A DNA stretch of 42,380 bases from Novosphingobium sp. UBA6722 (GTDB taxonomy: Bacteria; Pseudomonadota; Alphaproteobacteria; Sphingomonadales; Sphingomonadaceae), in contig DKII01000015.1 in assembly GCA_002454125.1 (NCBI GenBank), positions 22,273-64,652 on the forward strand, read 5' to 3'. How positions within the stretch are numbered: the stretch's first letter is position 1; each line of letters begins with the position of its first letter. A program made the translations under genes and the position numbers. Positions 39,982 to 42,380 of this stretch are shown here, piece by piece. The notes beneath the pieces were generated by a model. That model was not told the DNA's origin. It saw only the letters and a program-made list of their open reading frames with translations, and searched no databases.

Positions 39982-42380
39982 TTAGAACTTCAGGCCCAGC
40001 GTCACGCCATAGGTGCGCGGATCAGCGTAGTAGCCGCCGGCATAGCCGAGCGCACCGAAATCGATCCCGCGGGCGAATTCGTGCCGGTTGGTCAGGTTCT
40101 TGCCCCAGACCATGAGCTGGGCTTCGCCGCCCGCGACCTGAATGCCGTCGATCGAGATCTGGGCATCGATCTGCTTCTTCGGATCGGACCGCAGCTGTTC
40201 ATTGAACGGCGTCGAGATCGTGTTGGAGAAACTGTATTTCGGCGATTCATAGGTGTAGCCGACCCGCGCATTCAGGGTCATGCCGTTGTCGCTCAGCGGC
40301 ACGCGCAGGTTGGCGGCAATGTTGCCGGTGTAGCGCGAGGTGTAGCCTTCGCGGGCGATCGAGGCGATATCCACGATCGGCGCGCCTACCGCACCCGAGG
40401 TCGGAACCAGGAACTCCTTGTAGTCCACGTCCACGTAACCGAAGGTCCCGTCGATCGAGAGGTAATCGTTGATCACCGCCCGGGCTTCGACTTCGAAGCC
40501 GGTGTAATTGACCTTGCCGACGTTGACGATGCGCGAACCGAACACGCCAGGGGTCGAGGTGACGACCGGGATATTGGCGGCCAGGTTCTTGAACTGGTTG
40601 CGATAGCCGGCCAGGTTCACCCGCAGGTGGCGATCGAACAGTTCCGCCTTGATCCCCGCTTCGTAGGACACGATCGTTTCGGAATCGAAGGGCAGCATCG
40701 TGCTGGTGCCGGCCTGGCTGGTATCGGGCGCGTTGAAGCCGCCCGAACGATAACCGCTGGCCGCCCGCAGATACATCGACACATCGTCGGTGAACTCATA
40801 GCGGGCCATCGCATTCCAGGTCAGGCGGCTGAAGTTGCCCTTGCCCTGATCGGGCACGGCCAGCGCCGTTGCACCGGTCTGCAGGCGGATGATCGACTTG
40901 TTGTCCCAGGTATAGCGCAGACCACCGGTCAGGCTGAGCTGGCCATCGCGGCCGCCGACATAGTAAGTCGCCTGGCCATAGAGCGCGGTCGATTCAGCGC
41001 GGGTGGTGTAACGCAGCAGGCCGTTGGTCACGACCAGGCGATAACGCGCCGGGTTGGCGGCGACAAACAAGGGCCCCAGCCCGCCAAAGTTGGCCGTGAA
41101 GACCTGGTTGGTATCAAGCACGAAGCCCGAATTCTGCGGGTTGTTCTCGCTTCCCTTTTCCCAGAAGTAGAAGCCGCCGACGACCCAGTCGAGCACATCG
41201 CTGTCGCCCGAAACTTCGATTTCCTGGCTGAACTGCTGGTGCTTGCGGACATTGTTGGTGTCGAACAGGCCCTGCGTGGTCGTCGGCACCGGCGAAGCTG
41301 CGATGAACGGACGGAACGCTGCCGGGATGGTCGGAATGAAGGCCAGCAGCGAGGCCGGCATGCCATTGAACAGGGTCGCGTTGCTGAACAGCGGGCCGCG
41401 GAAGGTGCCCAGGCCATCAAGGTCCGAGCTCTTCGAAATGCTGTCCCACTTGCGGTAGCCAGCGGTCATCTTGATCTTGAACCCGCCGAAGTCGTTCTGG
41501 AGCTGCAGGTTGTGGCCCTGCACTTCGTCGATCGCGTCCTGATCGGCATCAAGGCAGATCGTGTCACGATAGACCCGGGTCGGCGCCGAAAGTGCGGCGC
41601 AGGCCGGGTTAAGGAAGGTCGCGCCGGCCAGGTACTGCTGGACCGGGGCCTGCTGCGTCTGGGTGATGCCCGGCTGGCCATTGACCACCAGCGGCGCACG
41701 GAAAGTGCCGTCTGCAACATTGGTCAACTGGAAGGCGACATTCCGGCCCGTCGTCTTCGACCAGTCGAAGATGTACCGGATGCTGCCCGTTCCGCCGATG
41801 TCCAGCTTGGCCGCGGCCCGGATGGCGTCCGTCTTGCGGGCGCCAGGGTCCTTGGAATCATCTGCCTGCAGGATGTTGTCGACAGTGCCGTTGCGCTGAT
41901 TGCGCGAGTAGGAGAAGCTGGTCTTGAGCCCCCCGAAAAGCTCGCCGGTATCGAGCGAAACCTTGGCATTCCAGGCACCGTAATTGCCATAGCCGCCGCG
42001 AGCGGCAACGCGCAGCTCGTCCGACGGATCGCGGCTGATGAAAGCGATTGCGCCGCCGGTCGAGTTACGGCCGAACAGCGTGCCCTGCGGGCCGCGCAGC
42101 ACCTCCACGCGCTGCACGTCGTACACGTCCAGCAGCGCGCCCTGCGGGCGGGCGATGTAGACGTCGTCGAAGTAGATGCCCACGCCCGGGTCCACACCCC
42201 ACAGCGGGTCGGCCTGGCCCACGCCGCGGATGAAGGTGGTGATGGTGGTGTTGCTGCCACGCGCGGCGTAGATGGTCAGGTTGGGCACCTGGCCCTGCAG
42301 ATCGCCCAGGTCCTTGATGGCCAGCTTCTCCAACTGCTCGGCCGTCAGCGCCGTCACGGCCACCGGCACGTCCTGCAGCG
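39982..42380 (-). CDS. TonB-dependent outer-membrane receptor 2, 5' end missing
   Basis: About 799 residues of a TonB receptor are visible; the frame is open to the window edge, so signal peptide and start lie outside. The plug domain begins with DVPVAVTALTAEQLEKLAIK and includes GPQGTLFGRNSTGGAIAF; the barrel ends in GVTLGLKF. It would take up a large, hydrophobic compound. It is not similar enough to receptor 1 to be a recent copy. The outermost 300 bp or so use codons unlike the rest of the gene (see findings). As it points into the island and ends beside the dienoyl-CoA-reductase-like gene, it probably serves the same pathway or a later duplicate of it. Confidence 0.93.
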   Translation of the reverse strand, partial: LQDVPVAVTALTAEQLEKLAIKDLGDLQGQVPNLTIYAARGSNTTITTFIRGVGQADPLWGVDPGVGIYFDDVYIARPQGALLDVYDVQRVEVLRGPQGTLFGRNSTGGAIAFISRDPSDELRVAARGGYGNYGAWNAKVSLDTGELFGGLKTSFSYSRNQRNGTVDNILQADDSKDPGARKTDAIRAAAKLDIGGTGSIRYIFDWSKTTGRNVAFQLTNVADGTFRAPLVVNGQPGITQTQQAPVQQYLAGATFLNPACAALSAPTRVYRDTICLDADQDAIDEVQGHNLQLQNDFGGFKIKMTAGYRKWDSISKSSDLDGLGTFRGPLFSNATLFNGMPASLLAFIPTIPAAFRPFIAASPVPTTTQGLFDTNNVRKHQQFSQEIEVSGDSDVLDWVVGGFYFWEKGSENNPQNSGFVLDTNQVFTANFGGLGPLFVAANPARYRLVVTNGLLRYTTRAESTALYGQATYYVGGRDGQLSLTGGLRYTWDNKSIIRLQTGATALAVPDQGKGNFSRLTWNAMARYEFTDDVSMYLRAASGYRSGGFNAPDTSQAGTSTMLPFDSETIVSYEAGIKAELFDRHLRVNLAGYRNQFKNLAANIPVVTSTPGVFGSRIVNVGKVNYTGFEVEARAVINDYLSIDGTFGYVDVDYKEFLVPTSGAVGAPIVDIASIAREGYTSRYTGNIAANLRVPLSDNGMTLNARVGYTYESPKYSFSNTISTPFNEQLRSDPKKQIDAQISIDGIQVAGGEAQLMVWGKNLTNRHEFARGIDFGALGYAGGYYADPRTYGVTLGLKF

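Noticed and set aside
1..42380. Mobile elements, CRISPR arrays, tRNA or rRNA genes
   Set aside because: I saw no transposase or integrase frames, no spaced direct repeats and no cloverleaf-like or ribosomal sequence.

Overview
The window reads as a compact catabolic island of an alphaproteobacterium of the sphingomonad type (Sphingobium/Novosphingobium/Sphingopyxis-like). The DNA is GC-rich. It has two large TonB-dependent receptors with sphingomonad-style plug sequences, many short-chain dehydrogenases (SDRs), several SnoaL-like proteins and almost no spare intergenic DNA. I count 38 protein genes, two of them cut by the window edges. I see no RNA genes, insertion sequences or CRISPR arrays.

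Layout. (1) 1-4505, +: end of a hydroxypentadienoate hydratase gene, acetaldehyde dehydrogenase, 4-hydroxy-2-oxovalerate aldolase, a FAD flavoprotein and a SnoaL-like protein. (2) 4498-8073, -: TonB receptor, SnoaL-like, SDR. (3) 8225-11453, +: DUF1254-type protein, cytochrome P450, SnoaL-like. (4) 11450-14744, -: SDR, 3-ketosteroid Delta1-dehydrogenase-like flavoprotein, SDR. (5) 14888-16358, +: SDR and an EthD-like protein. (6) 16497-24465, +: SDR, two acyl-CoA ligases, an amidohydrolase-fold protein without its metal ligands, Rieske oxygenase, Tat-exported amidase, small membrane protein. (7) 24436-26127, -: secreted propeller-like protein. (8) 26259-29819, +: SDR, MFS transporter, SnoaL-like, two tandem Lrp/AsnC regulators. 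(9) 29953-31035, +: Rieske oxygenase. (10) 31114-31866, -: SDR; 31952-33019, +: Old Yellow Enzyme. (11) 33076-37448, -: extradiol dioxygenase, HsaA-like hydroxylase and two Rieske oxygenases. (12) 37691-39805, +: dienoyl-CoA-reductase-like Fe-S flavoenzyme. (13) 39982-42380, -: second TonB receptor, cut at the edge.

How it works together (inference). The mix matches steroid catabolism: a KstD-like flavoprotein, HsaA-like hydroxylase, HsaC/BphC-like ring cleavage, HsaE/G/F-like lower pathway, steroid-type acyl-CoA ligases, many possible hydroxysteroid dehydrogenases, SnoaL-fold candidate dehydratases, and an amidase that could deconjugate a conjugated substrate. A bile-salt-like compound is my favoured substrate. 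Other polycyclic terpenoids or steroids remain possible. No HsaD hydrolase, HsaB flavin reductase, ferredoxin or ferredoxin reductase lies in the window.

Main discovery. Every promoter-type gap in the window carries at least one imperfect palindrome GCGTAN-N16-TNACGC with exactly the same spacing (half-sites 22 bp apart). There are eight copies in seven gaps. This looks like one regulon-wide operator tying the whole island together. The only DNA-binding regulators encoded in the window are the tandem Lrp/AsnC pair at 28852-29819, and one copy of the site lies 4 bp after their last stop codon.
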